Shown piece by piece: positions 48,770 to 60,500 of a stretch of DNA of 64,000 bases. Source of the DNA: Sciurus carolinensis. Taxonomy: Eukaryota > Chordata > Mammalia > Rodentia > Sciuridae. The position numbers were made by a program, and so were the translations under genes. The notes under the pieces are model-generated. The model was not told where the DNA came from. It saw only the letters and a list, made by a program, of their open reading frames with translations, and ran no database searches. The DNA lies in NCBI RefSeq assembly GCF_902686445.1, contig NC_062218.1, forward strand, positions 132,975,241 to 133,039,240, written 5' to 3'. Position 1 is the first letter of the stretch, and each line of letters begins with the position of its first letter.

Positions 48770-50600
48770 TCTAATTTTATCCCAAGATAATTTGATAAGA
48801 TACAAGAAATTATCTCAACTTTTTCATTTTATTAACACTTGCTTTCTCACCTAAAATATAAATCTATTTTAGAGAACATTCCATAAGTAGCTGAAAAAAG
48901 TATATTCAGCTGTTGTTGAATAAAATATTCTACAGAACTGTTAAGACCATTTGATCTGTAGTATGTTCTAACTCTGTAGTAGCTTTGTGATTTTATGTCT
49001 CAATAACCTATTAGTGTTAGAGGTCTTTTAAAATCACCCACTATTATTATATTGGAGCCTATCTAAACTTTTATGTTGAGTAGTGCTTGTTTTATAAAAT
49101 TAGGTACCCTGATGTTTGGGGCATAAATATTTACTGTTGTTATATCTTCTTGTTAGATTTTTCCCTTTACCAATATACAGTGACTTCCTTTGTTTTTCTA
49201 ATTTATTTTGGCTTAAAATCTGCTTTATCTGATGAAAGATATGGAAAATCGGCCCCAAGGAACTTCCCTTATCCACAACTGTTCCCCTAACCACATTCCT
49301 GCTAGATGTATAGGGAGATGTCTGTGGCAAATTGGCGCTTTTGTCATTTAGAAGCTCAGGCCCAGAAGGAAGGCAGGAAAGGAAAATAGGAAGAACACAG
49401 AAGGGATTCACACCTGGCCCCCACCTATAACTGAACCTGCTGTACCCAGTCCAATAGGCGGAAGAGAGTTTACCTCATCTACGGCTGTTTCCCTATGGGC
49501 CATCCCGCCCTACCCTAAATGAACCCACCACCAAAATTCCTCCATGACCTGGCCCTGCTAAACCCTACAAACCCAACCCCACCATCATTTTCCCTCTTGA
49601 AAATGTGCCCCTCCATTGCTTAATAAAGCTATGCTGACCTCTTGAGGTCTGCCTCCATTTCTCTTTCATTTACTTTCATCTCATATGACAGTAGTTAATC
49701 TATTTGTTCTCAAGTTTCATTTGCATGGAATAACATCTACCATCTTTTTGCTTTCAGTTTGTGAATGTCTTTGCCAGTGAGGTATGTTTCTTTCTGGTAA
49801 CTAATGAGATTTATTCTTTTCCTGTCTCTCCTGTTTTATCTTCTTTTTCCTATCTTCTAGGATTCCTTTAAGCATCTTCTGCAGTGCTGACATCTTCTTG
49901 TGATGCTGGCTTGGTAGTCATATATGTCATTTGATTACGCTTTTTTTTTGGAAGGTTTTTCAAGATGTAACAAACTAAATTGAGGTATGTTCTTTCTGCA
50001 CCTAATTTGATGAAAGTTGTTCCTATTATCGATTTCTAGTTTGTATCATTGCATTTTTAGAAAACACTTGAAATTATTTCAATCTTCTTAAGTTTGTTAA
50101 GACTTGTTTGGAACCTAACATATAATCTACTCTGAAGAATGTTCCATGTGTTGCTTTAAAAGAATATATGTGATGCAACTCTTGGATGGAAAGTTCTATA
50201 AATGCATGTCATATCTATGTGGTCCAGACTGCAGTTATTTCTTTGTTAATTTTCTGTCTGAATGATTAGTGAAGGTGTGGTACAGAAATCTCCCTAGTTT
50301 ATTGCACTGCAGTCTATTTCTTCTTTTAAATAATGAATTTTTGTTTTATATATATGTAAATGCTCTAATGTTGGGTGCAAATATTTTACAATTGTTAAGT
50401 CATTGTGCTGTATTGCTGTTTTTTTTCACATTCAGTCACTCTATGTCTTTTCATTTGAAATTTTAATTCATTCACATTGAAGGTAAATATTGCTAGGTAA
50501 GGATCTTTTTATTGATGCCTGTTCCCTCCTTTCCGTGTGACTTTCTTACTTTTTAATTAAGATATATTTCTCTATTAGTATACTGTGATTCCTTGCTTTT
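48770..50600 (-). mobile_element. Old LINE-1 fragments, antisense, split by an LTR
   Basis: Antisense L1-like words occur on both sides of the LTR: 'aatctattttagagaacattcc', 'aaaatcacccactattatta', 'cttaaaatctgctttatctga' on the left and a similar second set after 50040 ('tctactctgaagaatgttcc'). The right half partly repeats the left one, so at least two related fragments are present. Confidence 0.5.
49228..49683 (+). mobile_element. Solo LTR with 5-bp target duplication (LTR D)
   Basis: The LTR spans 49233-49678, beginning tgaaagatatggaaaatcgg and ending in tttca. Flanks are tctga (49228-49232) and tctca (49679-49683), one base apart. AATAAA lies at 49622-49627. It interrupts an antisense L1, whose reading resumes correctly across one copy of the duplication. 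It is related at its 5' end to the LTRs at 51240, 57530 and 58248. Confidence 0.7.
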
Positions 50601-51234
50601 TATTTTTAGTATATCTATTATTGGCTTTGTTTTGTTGTTACCACCTTGTAAAATGTTTCTTTTAAATGAACAAATGAAGGTTATATATTTTAGAATAAAC
50701 AGAGAGTACACATTCACATAACTTTTCTTAGAGCATATTATTACACTTGGTCTATTTTGTTAGTAATTATTTTCAATAATGTACTCTGCATAATTTACGA
50801 ATTAAACTTTATCATAGGTGTATGTGTATAGGAAAAAACATTGTACAGTTATTCCTCAGAATCCATGATGAAGGATTGATCCCAGAACTCTTGTATCTTC
50901 TGAAATTCATGAATGCTCAAGTACATTATATGAAATGGCATGGTATTTATGTATAACCTACATACATCCTCCCATATAATTTAAATAATCTGTAGCTTAC
51001 TTATGACTTAATTCAAAATAAATGTTATATAAATAGTTGTTAAACTGTATTGTTTAAGGAAAAATGACAAAGAAAATTCTGTACATGTTTACTTCAGATA
51101 CAATTTCAAAAGCATGCTTTCACTCCATGATTGGTTGACTTTTTGGTTGAGGAAATCATGGATAAGGGGAAGAATATTGTACTGATATGGTTCAGTATAT
51201 CTGAGGTTTCAGATATAGACTAAGGGTCTTAGGG

Positions 51235-51610
51235 CATATTGAAGGGTTATGGAAAATAATACTCCTATAAGACAGTTCCCCAAGAAAATGGAGGGATGGT
51301 GTGGCTCGGGAAGTGGGAGGGTAAATTGGACAAACATTAAACCTCTCCTGGTGCATTCCTGATAACAATGGGCCCTAAAGGAAAGGGTTGGATATGAAAT
51401 GCCAGGCTTAAACCTCGCCTTCCCTATTGGCATCAGATCTGCAGCCACCATTATTCTCCCTCCCGCAGACCACTTTACAACCCAGATTGTTAGCCCTCAA
51501 ACTTTCTAACCAGCAGTTGGTCCAGATTGTTAGCCCGCCATTGGTCCATTGGTCCATTATTAGTCCGCAAAATCCCACTACTTAAGAAGGGCTCCGCCGC
51601 CATTCTCTCT

Positions 51611-51642
<32 letters not shown>

Positions 51643-52036
51643 CCTCCCTGCAGGGCTGACACTCTACCTGTCCACTTAATAAAATCTCTTGCATGAGTTC
51701 CCACCTCTGGAGTAGTTTCCGGGTGCTTTCACTCCCCAAGTCAACTTAGTCCTGAATGACAATGAGCAAGATTTGAATACTCATCCCTCAGGGTCTGGTT
51801 TTAACCTGTACAACTAGCCCCTGATGGTCAAAACTGCTGGATCAAAACTGTACGTGCATGGTTTCCAATGATTACATCATCCTCATTGTACCCTATAAAA
51901 CCAGAATCTCCTCTGTAACTGAAGGTTATTTTCCCATCCAGAAAGTGGACCCTAATGGCAACTGAGTCCGCAAAGGAATAAAGGCTTCTCTGAATCTGTG
52001 GCGGTCTGCTTGACATCCTTTTGCACTCACACATAT
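51235..52036 (+). mobile_element. LTR with exact 5-bp duplications and a second LTR inside (LTR A)
   Basis: The LTR spans 51240-52031, starts tgaagggttatggaaaat and ends tgcactcaca, with catat at 51235-51239 and at 52032-52036. It has TATAAAA at 51894-51900 and AATAAA at 51977-51982. Without the nested piece it is about 455 bp, close to LTR D. It shares U3 words (aacaatgggccct) and promoter-region words (ctctgtaactg) with LTR C. Confidence 0.7.
51395..51731 (+). mobile_element. Nested gammaretrovirus-like solo LTR
   Basis: About 337 bp, starting tgaaatgccagg and ending gggtgctttca, a form close to MLV-type LTR ends. It has its own AATAAA at 51678-51683 and a CT run at about 51604-51645. It sits within LTR A, which otherwise aligns with LTR C on both sides. 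A matching 4-bp duplication was not seen, so the exact edges are uncertain. Confidence 0.5.
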
Positions 52037-52070
52037 CATCTGTGGATAAGGGGGGAATTGATGGATTTTC

Positions 52071-52299
52071 ATTTTCATGGTTTGCAATGACAGTGGTGAT
52101 GCTTCTCCTAGTACCTTTGCGGATATTTCCAATAAGTTAGTAACCTTTTTGGGAACAAAACCAATTCATACTGGTACACTTCAAGGGCTAAAGTTCTGCC
52201 ATGTGTTCTATTAACTAAACCCAGCAAACTTGAGATGAAGGAAATTCGTTCATCACAAATACAAAATGAAATTAACAGAGCAAAAACTATTAGGGTAGC
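52071..52299. other. Unresolved sequence
   Basis: No family recognised. It may be internal retroelement sequence linked to the minus-strand LTR that follows. Confidence 0.3.
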
Positions 52300-52571
52300 T
52301 GGCACAAATATCCACGAGAGACACATCTCTGAGTTCAAGCAAAGGTTTATTGATGGAGAATATCTGCCAGGCTGCCCTTCTGTAAGACAGCAGCCTGCCA
52401 GAAAACCATCTTACCTATGTAGTCATGTACAATGGGATAGTTAAAAAATAACCTGTTTGGTCCTGTGATTGTTATTTTGTGTCTTTGCTGTGGTTTGGTA
52501 GTTAGGGACTCTTTGGGGGTGGGCCCTTTAGGGAAGATCATGCCTGGGTGGGCAGGCACTGATTTTCAAAA
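52300..52571 (-). mobile_element. Probable LTR, minus strand (LTR F)
   Basis: Minus-strand reading starts tgaaaatcagtgcctgccc, contains AATAAA (TTTATT at 52346-52351 on the plus strand) and ends near ttgtgcca. The shape and length fit an LTR; the family is unknown and no duplications were seen. Confidence 0.45.
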
Positions 52572-55500
52572 TGGAATTACTTTAGCCTAAGGACCTAACA
52601 AAAACATATTCAGTTAGTGTAATAGCTATGAGCCAAGAAAAACGATTTTTGTAATTTTGAATTTTACTTAGTTATATGCTGTATTCCCTGAGATTACAGT
52701 AATCTTTACAACAAAAATCAATCTTTTGAACACAACTTTAAATGAGCCGAAGTCTAGCCTATTTTGGAGCCATTTTAACATGGAGTAAGGCAGGAGGCAG
52801 AGCCTTATCTCAGGTAAGGCAGGGCTCTTCACAAATAACACAATACAATATTACATCTGAAACATAAATCAAAGAAAGTGTAAAAGAGCTTTTAGCTTTC
52901 TTTTTTGTAGAAAAAGTGGCACAATGCTTCCATGTTTTACAATGCCACCTTTAAACAGATCAGTCTCACTATCTTTCAAAACTACATTTAAATTTCCATC
53001 TCAGTGTAAAAAGTAACATGGAATTTTACATACATCTTATTGATAACAGGTCTAGTTACAGAACATTAAAGGATATAAATAAATCTCTAAATAAAGGTTA
53101 TTTCTTTAAGTTTAAAATTACCACTTCAGACAACTAGTTTTGAGAATACTAGCTTGGTAAAGTACTCTCCTAAGTTTTATATTTTAAAAATTGTATACTA
53201 GAAGAACATGAATATTTAAAATACAACAAAGAATAATAGCTAGTGTTACAATTACACAAATGTCTTTATATAAACTAAATTTAATTTTCACAGTAAAATT
53301 CAGAATCCATAGATAGTTACAGGCTTATAGAGTTTAGCAGTACTAGCAAAAAAACAAGGATAACCTCAAATCTCTTATTCATTTAGGGAACAGTATTCAT
53401 GATCTGAACTAGACTTAGTTAAAGCAAACAGATATAAGTTAATTTTTCAAATAGCAATGTGGCCTTTTTATGGCAGATGCCATGTATAAAAGATAGCACT
53501 CATTGGTTAAACCTATATGAACTTTCATTTTATAAGCAGAATATTTAGATAAGGCTCAGATAAACATTTAGTTTCAGAAGTATACATATCTCTAGTCACA
53601 TATATTTAGGTTATTCATGAAAATCAAGCCTGGTTAAAATTTTAAATCATCTGTTTCTCTGACAAATAAAAATCCTAAAAGTAATCGACATTTTTTAGCT
53701 CTCAAGTCTTGCGTAAATTGGTACTCATCAGTGTGGGGTTTTTTAATAGGCAGAACAGGCAGAGTAGGATATCTGGCAAGCTGACTCAATTACATTTTAA
53801 ACAACTGTCCAGAAGAGAATGAATCCCCATCAATGTCTCTTTGTTAAGAGGTTATTATTATTTTTACACTGGGGCAAGTTATTTCCTCCTCAAACAAATC
53901 TTGGTTAAGATAACATTGATCACCTTTCTCAGGATCCCTTTGGCCTAAAAGGCCTTACTCACTTCTAGTAGACCTTCAGCAGAACAGGTTCTGTTTTCTT
54001 TTCCTGGAAGGCACTTGCAAATAAAATTGTTGCTTTTTTGGTGACAATGTTTTTTGTACATTTAATTTACACAACAAACTTTATCCCAGGAGAGGGATCA
54101 CAGTCCAGCATATAACCGCCCCCCCCCCCAAAAAAAAAACTGCCTTAATTTCTTTTCCCCTTTAGTTTGAGCACAGAGTATTGTTGTTTGACCAGTCTCT
54201 CTTATGATCATCATGATACCATAAACTTTAAGTGAATTCCTGACTGTCAATTGTACCCAGAGACTTTCTCTTTATATACCTATGTATCTAGGTCACTCTG
54301 TCTAATGAAGGTCATATTGTCCATATAGAGATTGTTAGGGACCTCTCTCTTCAGAAATTGGCAGGGTCAAAACATTGGTGCTTGAATTCATAGGGACTTG
54401 GGGAGGTCTTTGTATTTCAGCTCTGTGGGCAAAGGCAGGGCTGCACCCAGAAGTGCTCTCTGGCCATGTAAGGACTCTGTCAGATCTTTTTTTTTTTTTT
54501 TCCATTTATTTTTTTCTGTCAGATCTTAAAAAGGGAGATTGTTTTGTCCTCAGGTCATAATTTCATAGTACTGGAACCCATTGCCTCATTCCTTTAGACT
54601 GGCAGCTTTCATCTTCTACCCCTCATTGAGACAGGCTAGTTAACCATCAGAAAATGAGTGTAATGGGCCCCGGATAAGGTTTTTTCAAACATAAAGGCAA
54701 CCCTGTGAGGTTAAGCATTTCAGTCCATTCTTTTGTCCCAGAGTGGCGGGAAAATGGAAATGGGAGTGGACCCAAATGGAGGTTATAAAAAAATTTAGAC
54801 TTAAGAACTAAAAGCACACAGCTAAATAGAAAGTCATGGATCAAGCCAATAGCCTTGGTACCTCCCAACATATATTCCAACAATTAATCCCAATACTTTT
54901 AATGTCTGTTCACTATGAACTTTGATCTGATGCCTTTATCCAGAAGCCTAAGTCCCCAAACTAGTATACTCAAGTGGAAAATCTTTCCACCAGTTTCCCC
55001 CTTATATCACAGGGTGTTCCATCTCTTTTTGTTCTCATTTAAAACTAATTTTATTTCTTTTATTTTTGTCCTCTGCCACCATTCATGGATTTCGTTCTTT
55101 GAACCTATGAGACAAGAACCCAGAAAGGAAATCAGCACAAATAGATTTCATTTGTCTATAAAATGGTGAACTGAGCCCTGTTCTCAAACTCCAATTTTAT
55201 TCCTATGGGCAAAGAGTGGTTAGAAAGCAGGGTAGAGGCATTTCTCTATAGACCAGGCATCTTTCTTGGGATTTTTTTTCCCTTTATCCCAGGTGTGGGG
55301 TCCTTGACAGCGGGATGATTTGTAGGGCCAGGCTGAAAATTAGTACTCAGACTGTCAGCACTGGGTTGAAAGGATAAAAAAAATTGATTTTTTTTAAATC
55401 CTCTTTTGGTGTCCTGTTATACTCACACATTAGAGGCAGCACCTTTTTGCCTCTAACTTAGTTTTTTACTGTTTAGACTTCTTATTATGTAATTGTATAC

Positions 55501-56295
55501 ATGCCTGTACATACAGAATCTTTCATTTATTTTACCTCTAGTAGATCAACTCCCAACTGCAAGATTGTGCAATAATTCAGAAAACCATTCAAAGACCAGA
55601 TTGTTACAGTAAAACCTCACCCTTTTTTTAGACAGGCTCATATCTATAGGTGGCCCATTCAGCCAAGATCTTTCCCAAGAAACAATCTATAGGATCAACA
55701 CAGCATTGCCATATCTTAAAGGGCCAGAAACAAATACAAACAAAAAACAGAGACAGTCAGAAAGAATCCCCAAATCTTGGTCGACAGAGGGGAACTTTTA
55801 AAACAGACAGACCAAATAGGGAGAAATTCCTCCCAAGTTCTAATTCCCACTGAACTGTGACTTCTACATCAGTGAAACCACAGATGTCCCCATGAGGGAA
55901 CCAAATGGTCCCACAAAGGAGAACTGGAAGTGTAGAATTAAGGGTCTCAGTGTGCACATCGGGGGAGTTTACTGAATGGCCAAGGTGTCATGATTTTAAT
56001 GGGTTCAGTTTCCTTTTTCTCAAAGTAGACCAAGATGGAGCAATCCTTACAATGCAGGGAAGAAATGCAGGAGTTCCCTGAAGCAAAGGGGGCTTTGGCA
56101 GCTGCTGGGAGTCCCTCAGTCCATCACATTACTTATAGGAATATCTCCTCTGGTTCTACCCAAGGCACACGCACCCGTCTTCTAACTTTTCAGTAGTCAA
56201 CTCTCAAAAAGTTTGCCTTACATCCTCAGCATGAAAGTGCAGTTGCTTGGAGTGCCAGGTCTGCCAAAGAAAGTCAGAGTGGGGTCTGCTCTTGG
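52572..56295 (-). other. Decayed sequence, probably internal part of an LTR retroelement
   Basis: It follows (on the minus strand) a likely LTR and primer-binding-site-like word at 56296-56313. No frame longer than about 85 codons is open and I could not recognise gag, pol or env motifs, so the assignment rests on position only. A C-run and A-run occur at 54119-54139 and a T-run at 54486-54500. Confidence 0.35.
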
Positions 56296-56313
56296 GTCCC
56301 ATCTGGGGTGTCA
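56296..56313 (-). promoter_or_regulatory. Primer-binding-site-like word
   Basis: The minus-strand word tgacaccccagatgggac lies four bases beyond the LTR end. By eye 12 of 18 bases agree with the lysine-tRNA primer sites of other retroelements, most differences being G-to-A. Suggestive only. Confidence 0.35.
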
Positions 56314-56317
56314 AATT

Positions 56318-56695
56318 TGTAATCAAAAGCTTGTTCCTTGTCCCCAATACCAATTAATGCCAATTTAATAATGGGGACTTGGTTTTGAGAAAAGGAAAAA
56401 GAAGTTTTATTGCTTTGCTAGCATAGGAGAAACACAGGTGACTCCTGTCCCAGGGGCTATGATACTGCCCATCCAGGAAAACAGGACTTTTAAAGGAGCT
56501 ATTCAAAGGCTTCGTTCCAGGTGTGCTCTGGTAGGGGGTCCCCGGGGCCCTGATGCTGTGTTAGGATCCACTTGTTAAATTGGGAAATATTTACTTCCTC
56601 AGGCAGACATCTGGCAGACATCTGGCAGACATCTGGCAGACATCTCCCTCCTGTGGGGCACAGATAACTCAAGGTAATCTTGTTCTTTGCCCCCA
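56318..56695 (-). mobile_element. Probable LTR, minus strand (LTR E)
   Basis: Minus-strand reading starts tgggggcaaagaacaag and ends gattaca, with AATAAA (TTTATT at 56406-56411 on the plus strand). It contains four exact copies of an 11-bp unit. No matching partner LTR was found on the far side. Confidence 0.5.
56602..56645 (+). repeat. 11-bp unit repeated four times
   Basis: The unit ggcagacatct occurs four times head to tail without change, inside the probable LTR. Confidence 0.95.
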
Positions 56696-57120
56696 GGTTA
56701 GGAAGGGGGAGAGGGAGAAAAGGAAAAAAAAAAAAAAAAAAAAAAAAACTGTCTTTTGAAAATAAGCCTCAGAGCACATATCCAGAGCTTATATTCAAAA
56801 GGTGAAGTGGACCACTGTTACACACCCATAAACATTTTAGATGTCATAATTTTGACAACTTGATTGTCTTTAAGTATCATATTCTTTTATTTTTTATTGA
56901 TGAATAAAGTTTTATACATACCTATGCAGTGTATATATGTCTACTTTGTGGAATGTATAAATCAAACTATTTAACATATCCATTACCTCACATATTTATT
57001 TTTTTATGATGAAAACATTAAAAATCTACCCTCTTAGCAGTTTTCAAGTTACATAATACATTGTTATTAACTATAGTTACCATTCTGTACAATGTATCTC
57101 AAACTCATTTCTCCTAACTG

Positions 57121-57360
57121 AAATTTTGTATTCTTTTTTTATTTTTTAATTTTTTTGTACCAGGGATGAACCCAGGGAGTGTTTAATAACTGACTCCATG
57201 CCCAGCACTTTTTATGTTTAATTTTGAGGCAGAGTCTTGCTAAGTTGCTTAGGGCCTAAGTTTCTGAGGCTGGCTTTGAACTTGCAATCCTCCTGCCTCA
57301 GACTCGCAAGAATCTGGAATTACAGGTATGCGCCACCTCGTCTGGCAAAATTTTATATTT
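57121..57360 (-). mobile_element. Dimeric SINE of B1+ID type
   Basis: Minus-strand reading starts with a 7SL/B1-like part (gtggcgcatacctgtaattc, tctgaggcaggaggattgc, agttcaaagccagcctcag) and continues to a tRNA/ID-like part (gtgctgggcatggagtcag, ccctgggttcatccctggta) and an A-rich tail. This B1-dID arrangement is known from squirrels, dormice and relatives. Flanks aaattttgtattc (57121) and aaattttatattt (57348) are near-identical target duplications. Confidence 0.8.
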
Positions 57361-57529
57361 TTTTTACCCACATTTCCCCAGTATTCTTCCTATTCTCTTC
57401 CCCCAGTCCTAGGTAATCACTATTCTATTCCATGCTTATATAAATTCAGTATTGATAGATTCCACAAGTAAGTAAGATTATGCAGTATTTGTCTTTCTAT
57501 GTCTGGCTTGTTTTGCTTAGAATAATATC

Positions 57530-58073
57530 TGTTAGCACAAAAGGATGGGGATGAATGCAGATTTCGGATGGGGATGAATGCAGATTTCACAAATCAGTTC
57601 AGTGGTTTATTCAGGAACGAAGTCTCACACAGGAGCAGGGGGTGCAGGGATGAAATGGCATCAGTGAACCCACTTTTCTGGTGGAAAATGAACCACCAAA
57701 CAAAGAAAGGGACTGGATTTATATAGGTTATTTTGAAAGGTGTTCTAGTGAGCTTATCAGTTTTCTTGGGCACTCAGGAATTTGGGGTCTATTCTATTGA
57801 TTAATGAATATGTCAATTTGAGTGCTCAGGAATTTGAACCATTTGAGTCAGGGATCTGTATTCTGCATCTGGAGAGGATTTTTTTTTTAGGAATGACCAA
57901 TGCCTTTCAGGGACTGTCATTTTAGATGTGATGAAACACCTCCTCTCTGCCCACAACCAGCATTTGGAAACATTTATCTTGGGAGATGAAGGCTGTAAGT
58001 CCATGACTTTCTTTTTTACTCCCTTTTCTCAGGCCTTATCATTTTGGGGGGTTTGTCATTTTCCATATCTAAT
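57530..58073 (-). mobile_element. Solo LTR, minus strand (LTR B)
   Basis: Minus-strand reading contains agatatggaaaatgacaaac near its start and ends tgtgctaaca, matching the ends of LTR C (gatatggaaaatgacaac; tgtgcttaca). AATAAA is at 57606-57611 (as TTTATT) and a TATA-like word lies near 57718. It interrupts the antisense L1 at the word aataat / aataac. A duplicated 'gatggggatgaatgcagattt' pair occurs at about 57544-57587. Confidence 0.65.
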
Positions 58074-58242
58074 AACGTTTCTCCAGGTTGATCCATGTTG
58101 TTGCAAATAACAGATTTTTTACATTTTTATATCTGGGTAGTATTCACTGTATGTATATAAACCATATTTCTTTATCTATTCACTCACTTAAAGATATTTA
58201 GGTTGATTGAATATCTCAGCTATTTTGAAAAATGTTGGAGTG
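58066..58242 (-). mobile_element. Antisense LINE-1 segment between two LTRs
   Basis: The words gttgatccatgttgttgc, catatttctttatctattc and cactcacttaaagatatttagg are the expected next part of the host L1, showing that the two LTRs entered the same element independently. Confidence 0.65.
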
Positions 58243-58819
58243 TACATTGAAGGATATGGAAAATGACAACCCCCAGGACAAGGAAATGAAAAACTCCCAA
58301 AACCAATCGAGGAAGGCAATCATTAATCCTCTCCCATTAAGTCCTTTCCCAATAACAATGGGCCCTGAAGGAAAAAAAACAAGCATTCATCCCTTCCCAA
58401 CAACAGTGGGTCCTGAAGGGAGAAGGCCTATACCGAGATGATGAATCCTGGACTTTCGCCCTTTCCCATTGTCAATAAGTCCAGGCAGAAGAAAGTAAAC
58501 AGTGAAGCTCTGGGTAACAATGGATCCCAGAGGAAGGACAGAAGCAATGGGTGTTGAACTCTGAGCTTTCTTCCCTTCCCAGTATCAATGAGTTTTGAAT
58601 CTTTACAACTCAGCGGAGGCGTTTTCCTGAAGCCTCTGATGATTAACCACTCATATCATAACCTATAAAACACAGAGCCCTTCTGTAACTGGGAGCTATT
58701 TTCCACCCCAAAAATGAGCCCTTCTGATGCCTGACTGATTGACTCCACTGCTGAACAAAGGAAAGCTTGCTGATCCTTTCAGATCTGCTCCTGTCCCAGT
58801 TACTTGTGCTTACATACAT
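58243..58819 (+). mobile_element. Solo LTR with exact 5-bp duplications (LTR C)
   Basis: The LTR spans 58248-58814, starts tgaaggatatggaaaatgac and ends tgtgcttaca, with tacat at 58243-58247 and 58815-58819. Removing the LTR and one copy restores the host L1 word order (tgtacatggagtgcag). TATAAAA is at 58664-58670. The U3 holds several loose repeats of an 'aacaatggg(c/t)cctgaagg' word (near 58341, 58391 and 58520). Confidence 0.8.
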
Positions 58820-59171
58820 GGAGTGCAGATATCTCTTTCATATACTAATTTCAAATCCTTTGAACTTTGTCAAAAGTGGAATTGCTGGATACATAACTAT
58901 TGTATTTTTAGTTTCTTAAGGAATCTGCAGAATGTTTTCCATATTGGCTGTACACCATTATGTTCATTAATATCCTCTCACCCCACATTCACCCACACTT
59001 ATCTTTCATCTTATTGTACTAACCCTTTTGACAAGTGTGAGGTGATTATCATAATGAGATTTTAGTTTGCATTTCCTAATGATTAGTGATATTGAACTTT
59101 TTTTTCATATACCTGCTCACCATTTTTATGTCTCTTTTCAAAATATATATTCAGATTATTTGCCCACATTT

Positions 59172-59500
59172 TAAAAAATTTATTTTTATTGGTTCTTTTT
59201 ATTTGCATATGACAATAGAATCCATTATGATATAATTATACAAGCATGACATATATATATTCTAATTAGAACCTCACTCTTGTGGGTATATATGATAATG
59301 GAATTCACTTAGGTATTTTCATATACATACATAGGAAAACTCATTCTACTATTTTTCCTATTTCTATCCACCCTTCCTTTCATTCCCTTCGTCTAATCTA
59401 CTGAACTTCTCTTCTTCCTGCTCTATTGTGGTTTAGCTCCCACATATCAGTGAACATTCAACCTTTGTTTTTTGTTTTGTTTTGGTTTTGATTTTGGTTT
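59172..59500 (-). mobile_element. LINE-1 3' tail, antisense, nested
   Basis: It starts with tttatttttattggttcttttt, the reverse complement of the tail seen at 36400-36430, and carries the antisense purine-rich UTR (ccctt/ctctt rich). It sits inside the older antisense L1. Confidence 0.6.
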
Positions 59501-60500
59501 ATTTGGATTGACATTTTTAAAACCAGATTACACCTTATTATTGAGTTGTTTGAGTTCCTTGTTATGATTTCCAAACATTTTATTACACTCCTTAAGTTAT
59601 TTCTTCTTTACTGATTCTTACTGTACTATAGCTTTTCAGTTCAATATAACCACACTTGTGTATTTTTGCTTTTGTTTCTGTGCTGTTGGAGCCATACCAA
59701 AATTATATTTGCTAAAACCAATGACAAGAAGCTTTCCTTTTATGCTTTTTTTCTAGTAGTTTTACAGTTTCAGATCTTTCCTCAGTCTTTAACCAATGTT
59801 GAGTTAAATTTTATATATGGGGTAAGATAAAGTTCCATCTTTATTAATGAACATGGATATCTAGTTTTCTCAAGATTTATTGAAGAGGTTGTCCTTCTTT
59901 TCCCAAGTGCATTCTTGACATCTTTGTCATAGATTAGTTGACCACATATGAATTTTGAGATCAGATACTATGCTGTGTCCAGCTTCATTTTCCTCAAGAC
60001 TAATTGACTATTCAAGGTCCTTTGTGGTTCTATGTGAACTTTGGGACTTTTTCCTATTTCTGTAAAGAATATCACTCTGACTTTGATAAGAATTGCATTG
60101 AATCCAATAGATTGCTTTGGGAAATGTGAAAAATTTAATAATAAATTTTTAACTCATTAACACAGTCCTAGATTCCATGTATTTGTGTTTTTTTTTTCCA
60201 ATTTATTCCTCAACATATTATAGTTTTTTTCACTGTGCACATTATTTATCTCTTTAGTTTTTCCTAAGTTGCTATTAGGAATGAGTTTTTATCATTTTCT
60301 TTTCAAAAACTTATACACCATGTATAGAAATATGATTGTTTATGTTCATTGATTTTGTATTCTGCAGCTTTAATTTGTTAGTTCTGTCAGTTGTTTTGTG
60401 GTTGAGTTTCTAGGAGTTTTAATGTATGTTATTATATGATCTGAAAACAGGAATAATTTTAATTCTTCCATTCCAATTTGGTCATTTTTTATCTCTTTGT

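Larger units (their letters stand above)
50833..52070 (+). mobile_element. Tigger/MER2-like DNA transposon fossils, split by an LTR
   Basis: The words gctcaagtacattatatgaa, aatggcatggtatttatg, cctacatacatcctccc, agttgttaaactgtattgtt and tctgtacatgtt are landmarks of Tigger-related MER2-like elements (50833-51184). A second similar end (tttcagatatagactaaggg...tctgtggataagggg) is cut by the LTR at 51240-52031. Subfamily uncertain. Confidence 0.6.
56870..60500 (-). mobile_element. Long antisense LINE-1 hosting later insertions
   Basis: Antisense L1 landmarks continue in order across several interruptions: the 3' UTR (tgttattaactatagttacc), the ORF2 end (tgtctggcttgttttgctta, cctccaggttgatccatg-like, cactcacttaaagatattt, ggagtgcagatatctc), then tttgacaagtgtgaggtgat, tatttgcccacatttt, gttgtttgagttcc, agatactatgctgtgtccag and gcagctttaatttg. 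Interruptions are a dimeric SINE, two LTRs and an L1 tail. Confidence 0.7.

Noticed and set aside
55757..55957. Minus-strand frame of 66 codons as a possible gag remnant
   Set aside because: I could not match any gag motif, and the frame is too short to support the call.
56602..56645. CRISPR-like regular repeat
   Set aside because: Four 11-bp units with no spacers, in mammalian DNA inside an LTR; simple tandem repeat.
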